Shown one piece after another: positions 1 to 11,020 of a stretch of 64,000 nt of DNA (positions are counted from its first letter, which is position 1; every line of letters begins with the position of its first letter). Made by a program: the position numbers and the translations under genes. Location: NCBI GenBank assembly GCA_905221605.1, contig CAJNDS010002769.1, forward strand, positions 90,854 through 154,853, in the 5' to 3' direction. Under the pieces are notes generated by a model that made no database searches, had not been told where the DNA came from, and saw only the letters and a list, made by a program, of their open reading frames with translations. The stretch comes from Symbiodinium natans. Its lineage: Eukaryota; Sar; Dinophyceae; Suessiales; Symbiodiniaceae.

Positions 1-44
1 GCAAAAAAGGGCACCCTGTTTACCAAGGCTTACTGGGCAGCCTA
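1..44. mobile_element. MITE-like family 5, right-end fragment
   Basis: This is the right half of an inverted-repeat element that is complete at 47363-47476. It has the same AAAAAAGGGCACCCT interior and the same TACTGGGCAGCCTAG end. The left half lies outside the window. Confidence 0.6.
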
Positions 45-540
45 GGGTTTAGGGCGCGCCTCAACCTCATGGGACTCTATCTCGGACCCCCCTAAGGTTG
101 TACCCTTCGTCGTCGTGATCACGCGAGGTTTCTGTTATGGGCGGTTCCAGGCCTAAACCCTAAACCCCTCAAATTTCAGGGATGTCTGCCTTTGCAAATA
201 TCTCGTCCGGCGTTGGCTTTTGGCTATCTCGGGCCCCGCTGAAGATGAAGAGGGTTTCGGGCTTAGGGTGTGGGGGGTTTGGGGAGGCTTTGAGTGAGGT
301 GCTCACCCAACCTACGGGGCATGAAGAACTGGGATACCCTGAACCTTACACCTACACTCTAAACTCTAAATCCAGGTACATGTAGTCCCTGAACCCCAAG
401 TCCTACGCCCTTCGCCACTCGGAGGTGTTTGCCGATCTTTCGCAGACGCCCCGGCGCCCAGATCCACACGCCACCCTCGCAAGCCACAAAGCCTGAAGCC
501 TTCTACCATGATCTTCAGCGTCCAACAACCCTGAAACCCT
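45..540. other. Mixed sequence with scattered telomere-like units
   Basis: Single CCCTAAA-like units are interspersed with GC-rich sequence. Short open frames at 182-385 and 420-500 are present, but I see no convincing splice pair, so no gene is called. Confidence 0.4.
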
Positions 541-607
541 TTTAGGGTTTAGGGTTTAGGGTTTAGGGTTTAGGGTTTGGGGTTTAGGGTTTAGGGTTCA
601 GGGTTTA
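541..607 (+). repeat. Telomere-like array TTTAGGG
   Basis: About nine TTTAGGG units with single-base variants (TTTGGGG, TTCAGGG). The array is internal, so it is interstitial repeat unless the contig is a true chromosome end. Confidence 0.9.
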
Positions 608-710
608 AACCCTGGACCTTGCACCCCGTGCCAGGGTTTGGGTTTTGGGCTTATAGGGCTGTCGGGATGAGGGTGTGCCCGAAACCCTGAACGCTAAGCC
701 CTTACCGGGT

Positions 711-811
711 TTTGGAGTACTGTACTTTAATACTTTTTTTGGTTCTGGGTTCCTATTATAGCTACTTATACCTAAAAAGTATATACTTTTTTTCCCAGGG
801 TCTACTCCAAA
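711..811. mobile_element. MITE-like family 1, copy 1
   Basis: A ~100 bp element with terminal inverted repeats TTTGGAGTA / TACTCCAAA. Its interior is AT-rich and shared with copies at 1739-1831, 6571-6668, 24787-24890 and 46476-46572 (CTATTATAGCTACTTA core). It has no coding capacity. Five copies in one window indicate past non-autonomous transposition. Confidence 0.8.
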
Positions 812-1240
812 GGTAGGTTGCCTCCCGATTACTTACCCTGCTTGGAGGTTCATTCGTAGCTGGAACTGGGGCTATCAGATCTTGTAACTAGGGCACGTTA
901 GGAGCCATAATAATTAGAACAAGGTTTTGGGGGGGGGCTATGATGGTATATTATTAAAGGGACCAGAAGGGAATGCCATGAATCCTTATTCCAAGCCCTA
1001 CATTAGGCTATTACTATTTGCTTAAGAAGACCAAAAGAATGAACAAATGATAACCCTGTTTTGCCCTTAATAAGGAAGCATATTTTGTGTTTTTTTTGGG
1101 GTTCTTAAGCAACCCTAAACCCTAAACCCTAAACCCTGAACCCTAAAATGTGGTATGCTAGCTAAGGCTAGTAGTGGCCTCATGTGTCTGCCCAGCTCGA
1201 GCTCATGTCCACGTCCTGGTGACATCTCCTGGAACCAGTA

Positions 1241-1322
1241 GGGTTTAGGGTTTAGGGTTTAGGGTTTAGGGTTTAGGGTCTAGGGTCTAGGGTCTAGGGT
1301 TTAGGGTTTAGGGTTTAGGGTT
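1241..1322 (+). repeat. Telomere-like array TTTAGGG
   Basis: About 11 units, three of them the variant TCTAGGG next to each other, suggesting local duplication of a variant unit. Confidence 0.9.
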
Positions 1323-1430
1323 GTTTTCTGTCGCCTTCATGAGTAGTGGTTGGTGCTTCCAGTCACACCTGCAAGCAAACTTTCCTTTGCATACTTCTAT
1401 CACTACCAACTAATCCCCAAACCCTTAGGA

Positions 1431-1740
1431 TTTCAGGGCTTTAGGGTTTAGGGTTTAGGGAGTAGGGTTTAGGGTTTAAGGTTCCTAACTCGAAGAACTA
1501 GGGCTCAAAATGGCCTAGTGCGAGGGCTTAGGGTTTAGGGTCTCGGGTCTAGGGTTTAGGGTTTGGGATTTGGGGTTTAGGGTTTAGGGTTTAGGGTTTA
1601 GGGTTTCAAGCCATCCCAGGTCGATGCCACCGGCTACCGACCCTGCGTTCTCGCCGTGGCCCTGGGAGTTAAGTTTCCGCGGTTTAGGGTTTAGGGTTTA
1701 GGGTTTTTGGTTTAGGGTTTAGGGTTTAGGGTTTAGGGTC
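1431..1740 (+). repeat. Broken telomere-like arrays
   Basis: Three runs of TTTAGGG (about 1440-1485, 1531-1606 and 1682-1738) are separated by 20-80 bp GC-rich inserts with no supportable gene. Confidence 0.8.
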
Positions 1741-1831
1741 TATACTTCATAATTCCTTTTTTCGGTTCTGGGCTCCTATTATAGCTACTCATGCCTAAAA
1801 AATATATACTTTTTTGCCAGAGTTTACTCCA
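1739..1831. mobile_element. MITE-like family 1, copy 2 (degraded)
   Basis: The interior matches copy 711-811, but the left terminus is eroded and the right end reads TTTACTCCAA. Confidence 0.65.
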
Positions 1832-1990
1832 AGCAGGGATTAAGTTAAGTATTGTTCTAGAGCTCCGGTTTTATGGTTTTCTCCTATTTGCTTGGCAAGC
1901 CCCGCCCCCCCCCCCACCCACCCCAAAATGGGGTCATTCTCTCGGGGGGTTCTTAAGCAAATAGTAGTTTTGGTTCTAGTTGTTATGTAG

Positions 1991-2128
1991 TCGGTCGAAG
2001 TGTTCAGTCAGGTCTGCAAAGCGGCACAGCTGGTGAAGCAGCACTCGTCCGATGATGTCTCAAAGAGTTTGCAGCTCCAGCTTTCAGCCATTCAAGGCTG
2101 TGATTGCAACAAAAACCTTCGCCAAGAA
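1991..2128 (+). CDS. Exon-like segment of unrecognised split gene 1
   Basis: It follows ATGTAG and is open for 46 codons beginning SVEVFSQVCKAAQLVKQ and ending NKNLRQE before TAA (2129). The composition (Gln, Lys, Ser, hydrophobics) is protein-like rather than repeat-derived. Splitting at or just before the stop would need a non-GT donor, which dinoflagellates do use. Otherwise this is a terminal exon. It is followed by a family 9 element (2161-2271) and then by 2272-2324 on the same strand. The product is not recognised. Confidence 0.5.
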
Positions 2129-2160
2129 TAAGCTGGTCCTTGTCCTTTTCACTTTCAACT

Positions 2161-2271
2161 TTGTCGTGCTTTACTGTAACTTTAGATCTTTAGCCTTTTT
2201 GGGTTTATTGGGTTTCTTAACAAAGGCAGCTAAAAGTTTGTTTTTTTACTACCCTCCGAAGTGCAGCCAAG
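2161..2271 (+). mobile_element. Repeat family 9, copy 1
   Basis: A ~112 bp conserved element starting near TTGT(G/C)GTGCTTTACTGTAAC and ending GTGCAGCCAAG. Related copies are at 15203-15314, 15799-15966, 23733-23843 and 45679-45789. Its 3' end here coincides with the acceptor of the next exon-like segment. Confidence 0.75.
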
Positions 2272-2324
2272 TCAAGGTCATCATGAGGGAGGCAAAGTCG
2301 GAGCCTGTGCCGAATGCTGTGCAG
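2272..2324 (+). CDS. Exon-like segment of split gene 1
   Basis: The acceptor is the GCCAAG end of the family 9 element, and the donor is CAG|GTGAGA at 2325. The reading is KVIMREAKSEPVPNAVQ and ends in phase 0. The following 61 bp (2325-2385) has GTGAGA at its start and TTTCTTGCAACCAG at its end, a canonical short intron. Confidence 0.6.
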
Positions 2325-2385
2325 GTGAGAGTGCCATCTTGGAAGGTGGACAGTCGGGAGTTCTGGCTGGGTTTCTTGCAACCAG

Positions 2386-2550
2386 CTCCCCAAAGAAGAT
2401 GATGATGGCAAGGCCCTGACCCAGGGCTTCATCTCGCCGCACTTCGCTCTCGGATCGCAGGAAGAGCCGGATCTCGTGAACACGAGCCTGTTCCTGTCAG
2501 GCAGTGGGAAGAGCACTGTCAGAATCCCACCAGTCAAGAACAGCCAGGCA
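2386..2550 (+). CDS. Exon-like segment of split gene 1
   Basis: It starts in phase 0 after CAACCAG and reads LPKEDDDGKALTQGF, then TSLFLSGSGKSTVRIPP, and ends AGGCA|GTGTAGGG, where the donor is made by the junction with a telomere-like array. If unspliced there, the frame meets TAG at 2554 inside the array. The phase match with 2272-2324 supports a real two-exon arrangement. The product is not recognised. Confidence 0.6.
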
Positions 2551-2553
2551 GTG

Positions 2554-2633
2554 TAGGGTTTAGGGTTTAGGGTTTAGGGTTTAGGGTTTAGGGTTTAGGG
2601 TTTAGGGTTTAGGGTTTAGGGTTTAGGGTTTAG
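2554..2633 (+). repeat. Telomere-like array TTTAGGG (probable intron)
   Basis: About 11 perfect TTTAGGG units between two exon-like segments. The GTGTAGGG donor and TTTAG acceptor are both available. Confidence 0.85.
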
Positions 2634-2708
2634 GGTTTGATCACCTCTGCATTGCTCGCACGAGCAAGCCCGAGGGTCCAGTGCGCAAAGCATCAGACGT
2701 CTTGCAAG
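2634..2708 (+). CDS. Exon-like segment of split gene 1
   Basis: 75 bp between TTTAG and the strong donor CAAG|GTGAGT. Phase 0 gives GLITSALLARASP..., and a second frame gives DHLCIARTSKPEGPV; both are open. Phase 0 agrees with the preceding segment. The next bases are another TTTAGGG array, consistent with telomeric repeat acting as intron filler. Confidence 0.5.
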
Positions 2709-2717
2709 GTGAGTCAG

Positions 2718-2811
2718 GTTTAGGGTTTAGGGTTTAGGGTTTAGGGTTTAGGGTTTAGGGTTTAGGGTTTAGGGTTTAGGGTTTAGGGTTTAGGGTTTAG
2801 GGTTTAGGGTA
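2718..2811 (+). repeat. Telomere-like array TTTAGGG
   Basis: About 13 nearly perfect units directly after a GTGAGT donor. Confidence 0.9.
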
Positions 2812-3457
2812 CAGTGAGCCGTGCACGGCCGCAGCCACCATTGCAAGACCACCACATCATTCCCCAGCATAGGTTCCTAAACCCCTAAACTCCTCACCCT
2901 AAACCCTAAGCCCTAATCCCTGAACCCTGGACCCTTCTCACGAGCTCCAAGCACCGCTTCCTTTTCCGTGCTCCTAATCATGCTGGGGTAGCAAGTTCCT
3001 GCAAAGCCCCACTTCCCTCTACAGGGTCTATAGGGTTTAGGGTTTAGGGTTTAGGGTTTCGGTTTCAGGGTTCAGGGTTCAGGGTTTAGGGTTTAGGGTT
3101 ACCCTTCCCAAACCAGGGGGTTGAGGAAATTCCGGCCTTACCTAGTAGTTAATTATCCCTGAACCATCCCCGACGCCTAAGCAAACCATTTGCCTAAACC
3201 CGTGATTCCCTTAGCACGATGCCCGCGTACCTCCTCTCCCCGCCCAAGCAACTTGCAGGAACAACATATGTATATGAAGCAGGGTTTATATTTCTGTTTT
3301 TTGTGAGTGTATATAAGGTTCCTTTCTAATATTGGTGAGTGTATATACCTGGTGTCCTTTTGGTGGTACAAGAAATATATATACCCTACTTCATATGTAG
3401 AAGTCTATGTGTTTGTATATGGACCTGGAAGCCTCTCCTAGACGCTAAGTCCGCTAA
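2812..3457. other. Mixed low-gene stretch
   Basis: GC-rich pieces (2812-2870, 2935-3030) carry AG borders but no frame I can defend. 3240-3420 is AT-rich and forms a loose inverted repeat around TATATA. Related sequence recurs at 11583-11708 (AAGTAGGGTTTATATTTCTGT...AGAAATATATACCCTACTTCATAT). Confidence 0.4.
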
Positions 3458-3547
3458 GTAAACCCTAAACCCTAAACCTAAATCCGAAACCCTAAACCCT
3501 AAACCCTAAACCCTAAACCTTAGCCCTAAACCCTAAACCTTAGCCCT
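3458..3547 (-). repeat. Telomere-like array CCCTAAA
   Basis: About 12 units in inverted orientation relative to the preceding arrays, with variants CCTTAGC. Confidence 0.85.
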
Positions 3548-4138
3548 CAACGCATGTAGCTTGAGCTGAGGGTGGGTTGCAGAGAGGAGGACAATGACTG
3601 GGAGTTGGAGGCTCTCCCCACCCTCACCCTAAACCCTAAACTTAGGGTTTAGGGTTTAGGGTTGAGGGTTGAGGGTTTAGGGTTTAGGGTTTCACCCTAA
3701 ACCCTGGACTCAGTGTCTAGGTTTAGGGTCTAGGGGCTACGGAGTTCAGGGTGTGGGGTTTAGGGTTTGGAGTTTAGGCGGGGCTTGTGGGCTCGAAGTC
3801 ATAGAGTTTTGGCACTACGCAGGGCTTCGAGGACTCCGGGCTAAAACTTGCTTCCCAGGTGTCATTCCTTAACCCTAAACCTTAAAACCTTTGCAGTGCT
3901 TCGCCTGCCTCCTCTTGTACTCGATAGCTGCGTAAGCCCCTCGTTCTTGGAAAGGTGAGAAGCCTCGCCTTTTCAACCCGAAGCCCCACGACTTGGTAAC
4001 CCTAAACCCTAAGCCCGAAGCCCTAAACCCTCCCTAAACCCTAAACCCTAAACCCTAAAAATCTTGATTCAGATGGTGTTTAGAGTGTTTAGCGTCTAGA
4101 GGCTTTTAGAGGGCTCAGAGGGTTGACTAGATTTAGAG

Positions 4139-4187
4139 GGTTTTAGGGTTTTAGGGTTTAGGGTTTAGGGTTTAGGGTTTAGGGTTC
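4139..4187 (+). repeat. Telomere-like array TTTAGGG
   Basis: Six to seven units immediately upstream of an exon-like segment with the acceptor CGCCGCAG. Confidence 0.85.
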
Positions 4188-4194
4188 GCCGCAG

Positions 4195-4306
4195 CAAGAG
4201 TCCCCACGACGACTTTTTTCGGGCCAGGTGGTCACCGTGTGAAGCGGCCCCGGACAAGATGAAGGACGGATCGCCCATACGTGCAGCGTCCTTCAGGGAG
4301 GGCTAA
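4195..4306 (+). CDS. Terminal exon-like segment, unrecognised
   Basis: It follows the acceptor TTCGCCGCAG and is open for 36 codons (KSPHDDFFRARWSPCEAAP ... AASFREG), ending at TAA 4304-4306, which lies at the junction with CCCTAAA repeats. It reads as a short 3' exon. The stop may be created by the repeat. No family is recognised. Confidence 0.5.
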
Positions 4307-4679
4307 ACCCTAAACCCTAAACCTTAAACCTTAAACCCTAAACCCTGAACCCTAAAAGGGGGAGGGGGTCTGGGGACAGCTGCTTGCGGCATGACGCGGT
4401 TGCTCATGCCTGGTGGCCGCGAAGCTGCGCCTGCGGGCTCGAGCAGCTATAATTTGGGCATGTAGCTCAGCCCGTTTGAGTTCTTTGTGCAAAGAAGTTA
4501 TTTAGTAATATTACGAGCAATATTGAATGGGTATATTAATATTAATTAACACATGGGATTAGGAGATTGGTTTGTGACATAGGTGGTTGGGACGATTTCC
4601 GACTCGATAATGAATAGCAGGCTAGCGGCTAGCGAGGCTAGGCTTGTTGTCTTGCTTCAGCGTTACCAGACAAGTCCTG

Positions 4680-5070
4680 GAAAGCAGAGACCCAAAGAGC
4701 CCAATATCCCTTAATTAAGGAATATTCCTTACTTAAATCAAAGGGGTTTGTGTTCGTTTGGGGGGCTCAGGTTTAAGAATTGCACCCGGGTTGCACACCC
4801 GCGAAACATACCCGTAACATACCCCGAAACATACCCCCGAAACATACCCCGTAACATACCCCCGAAATTGCAGGTAAAGTAGCTCCTGATGCCGCGAAAC
4901 ATACCCGAAACATACCCCTGAAACATACCCAGAAACATACCCCGAAACATACCCGCGAAACATACCCCGACCCCAACACGTGTCACGCGCCTCCCCATTA
5001 AAATATAAACCCATATTGAGGATCCCTATATAAATTACGCAATATTCCCTAATTAAGGGATATTGGGCTC
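4680..5070. mobile_element. Probable inverted-repeat element enclosing the 4795-4975 minisatellite
   Basis: The left sequence CCCAAAGAGCCCAATATCCC (4690-4709) is matched by its complement GGGATATTGGGCTCTTTGGGG at about 5057-5077, followed inward by AATTAAGG-like complementary segments. No transposase is present. This could be a MITE-like element expanded by an internal satellite. Confidence 0.5.
4795..4975. repeat. Minisatellite of GAAACATACCCC-type units
   Basis: About a dozen 11-13 bp units (CGAAACATACCCC, CGTAACATACCCC), interrupted once at 4865-4895. The Gly-Tyr-Val-Ser open frames on the - strand here are by-products of the repeat. The block lies inside a longer imperfect inverted repeat: CCAATATCCCTTAATTAAGG near 4700 and its complement near 5050. 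Confidence 0.75.
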
Positions 5071-5770
5071 TTTGGGGAGCTACCGATTCTCTCATTGGTG
5101 GGTGTGGGGGGGGGGGGGGACTGGGCCCTTCGACAAGAAGAAAAGTGAGTGATTAAAGAACACAAGTGATTGGAGGAAGGGTGAGTGAGTGGGGAGGGGC
5201 GGAGGGGCGGGGATGGGGGATGAGGGGGGTGGGGAAACGATACATGTCTTTACCAGTAGAGCCGTAGTACTAGTAATACTTGTAGTAATTAGTATACCAT
5301 TAGTCTTAGTGCAACTTTGTGGGCCCCGGACGGCAAGGGAACGAGGCTGCGAGTGAAGGTGAGATGGGTGTGTTTGTGTGTGCTTAGGGTTCAGTATATT
5401 GGGCTGTCAGGGTCGTTTACGTTGCAAGTCATCAACGATAATCATAGGGCCATGACATCCACATTTTGGGTACTAGACTGCTAGACGTGTCCACACGATT
5501 CCTTCTCCTACATGCCCCTTGATCTGAGCCCGAAACCCTGAACCCCAACTCTTAGACCCAAAATACCTGAACCCGAATTATGAACTGAGCCCAAAACCCT
5601 GCCCTAAACCCTAAACCCTAAACCCCTTTTTGTGGTCCTGTGACCCTTAACTAGCACTTCGGGCCTGCCACGCCCTCTTGCCGGTGGCTGGCTACCATGC
5701 TTCTCCAAGCCTCAAGAGCTGCGTTTTAGGGTTCAGGGTTTGGAGTTTAGGGTTCAAGTGTAGGGTCGAC

Positions 5771-6069
5771 GCCCTAAACCCTAAACCCTAAACCCTAAAC
5801 CCTAAACCCTAAACCCTAAACCCTAAACCCTAAACCCTAAACCCTAAACCCTAAACCCTAAACCCTAAACCCTAAACCCTAAACCCTAAACCCTAAACCC
5901 TAAACCCTTAAACCTAAACCCTAAACCCTAAACCCTAAACCCTAAACCCTAAACCCTAAACCCTAAACCCTAAACCCTAAACCCTAAACCCTAAACCCTA
6001 AACCCTAAACCCTAAACCCTAAACCCTAAACCCTACACCCTAAACCCTAAACCCTAGACCCTAAACCCT
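5771..6069 (-). repeat. Longest telomere-like array, CCCTAAA
   Basis: About 43 units in ~300 bp with very few variants, the most homogeneous array in the window. Unique DNA lies on both sides, so it is interstitial. Confidence 0.95.
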
Positions 6070-6570
6070 GCAAAAGAGGGCCGAGCTAGAGGGATCTCCA
6101 CCCCATGACTTCCTCTTTGGGACTCCCATACCTAGGTTTGAGCCTAAACGGCCCTACAATCTGGGCCTTAGAGAAGCGAAACCCCGAACCTTGCTGGACT
6201 ACTTAAGTCGGGATTCAGGCGTCTAGTTTTCGGGATGTTTAGGGAGTCATCCCCCCGCCTCCCCTAAACCGTATATAACACAGAGTTTCAGCTTCTTGGC
6301 GAACGGCAACAAGTGTGAAGCCGTAAACTATGGTGGCTTTTGAATCCTTAATCCCTAAGCCCCTAACCTTAGACCTAAACCATAAACCTGACTCCCTAAC
6401 AAACCCAAATCCCTAAGCCCATAAGCCCAAACCCTAAACCCTAATCCCTAAACCCTAAACACAAACCCGAAGCCTTTGGAGTGTTAACGGTACATGAACC
6501 CCAGCGATTCAAGACCCGAACGCCAGGAGGATTTGGGGCGATCGTCGCCTGAGGCGCACTAGAGCTGGGC

Positions 6571-6668
6571 TTTGGAGTACTATACTTTAATACTTTTTTG
6601 GTTCTGGGTTCCTATTATAGCTACTTATACCTAAAAGTATATACTTTTTTTTCAGGGTCTACTCCAAA
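6571..6668. mobile_element. MITE-like family 1, copy 3
   Basis: The TTTGGAGTAC start and TACTCCAAA end are both intact, with the interior as in 711-811. Confidence 0.8.
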
Positions 6669-7630
6669 GCAGAGTTTGGGCTTTGTGGTTTAAAGGGTTT
6701 AGGGTTCAGGGTTTAGGGTTTATGGCGACTGCCCCGCATCCGCCCTTTCCCGCCATAAGAAGTCCTGATACCATGTGCTGAGTAGGTCACCTAAGGGGCA
6801 TATACATATACAGGTGATGGTAAAGGAAATGCAGACAAGGGAAACTGCAGAAGAATAGTAGGTACGTAGAAGGAATACATAAGGACAGGGGCACCTAGTG
6901 TTACTGTACACGGGGTCCTTGTGTACAACTTACTAAGTTACCATAAAAAGTGCACTAGATCCTCTACTTTGCATCTGCGTTATGATAACTTCATGTGAGT
7001 GCCTTGAGAACAGGCCGGCAGCCCAGAAATCCCGAGACCCAGACATCTCTGCCCCCAGGCGTCCAAGAAGCCCTACGGCCCCGCTGCGACACCACGTCGC
7101 AGCGAATTTTGTAGGGCTGTTCCTTCGCGACTTCAGAGACCTGGGTTTCGGGTTTAGAGTTTAGGGAGTAGGATTTCGAAATCAGGGTACTTGCAACACC
7201 AATTTGATGTTGCAAGTTGGTAGCACCAGATTTTGGGGCACGTAAACCCCCGTCGAAGGTCTCAATTTAGTCCTGCAGGTGTTCCCGACTTGCTTGAGAC
7301 ATGTGGATGCAGTTGCTCCCCGCATGTGGTGCAGCTGGCGGGAGTTCAGTTGGGGTGTGTAATCTTTACAGCCTTAAAGAAAGGGCAGTGTTCCTTAAAT
7401 GTTGGCAAGTTGGTGTATTGATTATCACATTTCTTAAGGTACAAGATTATCCTAGGCAGGGAGTAGGGCCACAGCCTTCCTGCTTTAAGAAATTCGGATT
7501 GCGAGGCTTTACGGTCTCGGGCTGGAAGTTCTCTAAACCCTAAACCCCAAACGGTTTAGTTCTCTAAACCCTAAACCCCAAACGGTTTAGGGTTTAGGGT
7601 TTATAGGGTTTAGGGTTTATAGGGTTTAGG
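6669..7630 (+). other. Low-repeat stretch with coding-like segments
   Basis: 7000-7150 is open for about 50 codons (ALRPRCDTTSQRI in one frame, RPAAQKSRDPDISAPR in another). 7270-7345 reads VPDLLETCGCSCSPHVVQL. Neither has a clear splice pair, so these are possible exons only. A short repeat CTCTAAACCCTAAACCCCAA is duplicated at 7530-7590. Confidence 0.35.
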
Positions 7631-7639
7631 GTTTATGAT

Positions 7640-7822
7640 TCCCTTATTCTGCCTGGCAATTAGGCCAGTGATACCCTTTACTTTGTTGTTGATGGCTTCC
7701 CTGATAAAACAACCAACCCCAAAATGGGTGCCCTTATCATAATATGGTTTCTGAGCTACCAAGAGGTTCCGTTCTGAAGTCGCCAACCCCAGAAAGGGTA
7801 CCCTTATTGTGATAGAGTTTCT
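7640..7822. mobile_element. MITE-like family 6, two tandem partial copies
   Basis: The interior AACCAACCCCAAAA.GGGTGCCCTTAT and the end GGTTTCTGAGCTACC occur twice (about 7700-7762 and 7776-7821), matching the right halves of 16342-16455 and 35559-35674. Confidence 0.6.
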
Positions 7823-8735
7823 GGGCTACAGGTGTAACCCTAAACCCTAAACCTCATAAACCCTGAGCCCTAACCCCGAACCCCTAAACCCTATACTCTA
7901 AACCCTAACCATAAACCCGAGACCCTAAACCCTGTCGGGGGTTTGGGTTCAGGGTTGTGGTGTTTTTGTGTTTCTGTCAGGACTGAGGCTTTATGGGTTG
8001 AAGCTTCACTGTTTAGGGGTTCAGGAAAGGACCTGCTGTCCTCCCCCCCACATGTCTCTGTTTTCCGCTGAGCCAGGGGGTACTTGAGAATGGCCTCAGC
8101 AGCCCACAGTGGTTTTGGTTTTTAGTTGATGGTTTAGGGCCTAACTCCGAGCCTAAGCACTAAACACCCAACAACGTGTAGAAAACAGCAGATCACACCC
8201 CTCGGCCCTCGACTAAAATGCCATGTGGAGCAAGAAAAGTGTAAGAGTACCTCCTGGCGCCTCATGTCGCGCCCAAAGGATGCTGCCAGCATCTTTAGCT
8301 AGTTTCGGTTTTTCCACCGGTTAGGGACCAAGTAATCTTCTTGGTGCTCTAAACCCTAAGCCTGAAACCCTAAACCCTAAGCCCTAAACCCTGAGCCCTA
8401 AACTGCGATGATGCTGGCAGTAGTCTGGCTGCGGCAGGAATTGTTTACACATGTGCCGTCATGCATCCTGACGAGATGTCCGTTTTCAACAACCCTAGCA
8501 CTCTGGCCCTGAACCCCCTAGAGCCCCCAAAACCCTAAACCCCTAAACCCGAAAGCCCAAATCCTAAACCCCAAACCCTAAACCCTAACTAAACCCTAAA
8601 CCCCAAAAACCCCCAAGCCCCTTAGCCCCGAACCCTAGATGAGCTGATGCTTGGAGTCTCCCAGGTCCGGCCGAGACCTCAAGCCCACGTTTTTACGGTT
8701 TAGGGTTTCGGCTGTTGGACTTAACCCTTGCCCGG
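7823..8735. other. Degenerate telomere-like units and short inserts
   Basis: Scattered CCCTAAA, CCCTGAA and CCCCGAA variants alternate with 60-150 bp non-repeat pieces. No gene is supportable. Confidence 0.4.
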
Positions 8736-8829
8736 ACCCTAAACCCTAAACCCTAAACCCTAAACCCTAAACCCTAAACCCTAGACCCTAGACCCTAAAC
8801 CCTAAACCCTCAAACCCTAAACCCTAAAC
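8736..8829 (-). repeat. Telomere-like array CCCTAAA
   Basis: About 12 units with two CCCTAGA variants. Confidence 0.9.
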
Positions 8830-11020
8830 TCTACAAACCCTCCCTGCGCCCCAAGTAGAGTTTGGCTATCCCCTAAACACCCTAAACCCTGAGCTCTCCA
8901 AATCCGGCAGCTACGCGGGCCCGAATATGGTGTTTAGGGTCTAGGGTTTAGGGTTAAGGGTTTAGGGTTTAGGGTTTAGGGTTTGGGGTTTAGACATGGT
9001 CCCTGAACATGGCCCCTTTTTACCTTCTTGAGAGGGTTCTGAAGTATGGTCCCTTGGCCTTTTCAGAGGTTAGTTTAGGGTTTTGGGTTTAGAGATTAGG
9101 GTTTAGGGTTTCGGGTTTCGGGTTTCGGGTTTAGGGCAATATCTGCCTCCAGGCCCTGGTTCTTAATTAGACCCTAACTTAGCAGGAAATGAGGGAATGA
9201 GGTACCCTATATGACACGTTAAAGTAAAGGGTCGCATAGGGTTTAGTGTTTAGGGTTTAGGGTTTAGGATTGTTTGGGGGTTAGGGTTTAGGGACTTCAT
9301 TCCCTCATTTCCTGCTAGGACCCAACATTAAAGAGCAGACATAGTTGGGATGTATAAGGCAATTATATGATTCTCTCATTCCATACCAAGAACCATTCGG
9401 CGGACTTTCGAGACTAAGGTGCTAGGCATTTAGGGTTTTGGGTCCGGGCTTTGTCGGTCTTTGGGCATTCTAGGGTTGAGTTGAGGGTTTAGCCAAGGTT
9501 TGGCTATGTTTGATTCATAAAGCTTCGGAACCTGCCAGATGGTGTCACGCCAACCCCTAACCCCTAAACCCTACACCAAAAACCCTGCGTCCCTAAACCC
9601 TAAACCCTAAACCCCAAGCCTTCAGTTCTACAGGCTTACACTCCCGGCCGGCAGGAGGGGCATCGTTTTGGGGGCTGAGCGTTTTGAACAGGCCCGAAGC
9701 CCCCGAGCTCTCAATCCCGCGAGTAGGGTTTAGGGTTTAGGGTTCTGGGTGTAGGGTTTAGGGTTATCTACAGCAGTTTACTAAACAATTAACTATAGCG
9801 GCTTACTGAACAAGGAATTTTTGACTTAGGTTTCAGGTACCCTTCGCTGACATGAGGGCCCCCTTGATAACTCTACTTGCATCTGAGGGTTTAATTTGTG
9901 TTCAGGGTTTAGGGTTTAGGGTGTAGAAACTGCACCCCAAACCTCTACGAGCCTTTACCATTCCGGGTGTGCCAAGGAGGTTTTTGAAGGTCTCAACCCT
10001 GCACCCTAAACCCTAAACCCTAAGCCCTAAACCCTGCGTCTATGACAGGTTCAGGGGATCCTCTAAGCCCTTAACGCCTCAACGAGGGCCCAGCGTAGGC
10101 CGCTTATTGCATTTTTTATGGTTTGGGGTTTAGGGTTTGGGGTTCAGAGCCACGTTTTTTGTCCCTGCTTTTAGGGTTGAGTTTCCCCTTTATAATCCAA
10201 AAAAGGGCGCCCTTTTGAATTCTTAGGGTCTAGGGCTTAGGGTTTAGGATATCCTCTCTGGGCTTCGGGCTTAGGATTTCGGCGAGCTCCCAATAGGTTG
10301 AACTTTGGTCGCCATGTCCGTTCTGCGCTGATCAACACGACCCGGCAGCCACGTGACTGGCGATTGCTCGGAAGAAAGAAGGCTTTAGGGTTTCAGGGTT
10401 TTTAGGGCTTTAGGGCTGCAGAGTTAGCGAGTTTTAGGGGTTTAGCGTTTTAGAAGTTTTAATAGGGTTTGCAGGTATAGGCTTTAGGGTTTCCGAAGGC
10501 CCTCTCGAAACTCGAAGCCCAAAAACACATCTCTTGCTTCATCTTGGGTTGCATGGTTCAGGGTTTAGGGTTTAGGGCGCGGCCTTAGCCTGAGAACCCG
10601 AAGCCCTCAGCTCCCTAAACCTTAAACGCTACTATTAGGCTTAAGTACCTTAATCATGGGGAACCTAGGGGGGGGGTAGTCTAGAGAGGGGTAGTAGGGG
10701 AACCCATGACTTAATCCCCCCCCCCCCCCCGGCCCTTTAGCCCCAGATCTCACGGAGTACTTAGGAGCCCCGAACTCTCAACGCCTTTTCACCTCGCAAG
10801 CCCCTGCGGAGGCACTGTAAACCTGGCAAGCCTCTTCGGGTTTAGGGTTCCCCCGTCCCCCTCCTCGCCTTGAAGAAGTTCCCATACACAACTCCTAATA
10901 TTATGGTCCTTCTGTTCCCTTAGTGGATCTCAAAAACACAAGGATCACCAACCCAGGGTATTAAGGGTTTAGGGTTTAGGGTTTAGGGTTTACGGTTGAG
11001 GAAACCCTTAAAGATTTTAG
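8830..11020. other. Short telomeric runs and non-repeat pieces
   Basis: Short TTTAGGG runs (about 8935-8990, 9240-9290, 9723-9765, 9903-9930, 10963-11000) occur among diverged sequence. ATTCCCTCATTTCCTGC appears as an inverted pair (GCAGGAAATGAGGGAATGA near 9183 and TCATTCCCTCATTTCCTGC near 9297) enclosing a TTTAGGG run, a possible foldback. No gene is supportable. Confidence 0.4.

Noticed and set aside
280-312. GAGTGAGGTGCTCACCC resembling the gene-strand core
   Set aside because: It is a simple local palindrome without the TCNCCTCC half.
1500-1520. CTCAAAATGGCC resembling the reverse of a dinoflagellate spliced leader
   Set aside because: Only a partial match of about ten bases; no intact or relict leader was found.
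4733-5095. Gly-Tyr-Val-Ser repeat protein on the minus strand
   Set aside because: It is the translation of the GAAACATACCCC minisatellite; all three frames are open and repetitive.
5771-6069. True chromosome end
   Set aside because: The array is flanked by unique DNA on both sides, and arrays of both orientations are scattered throughout, so they are interstitial.
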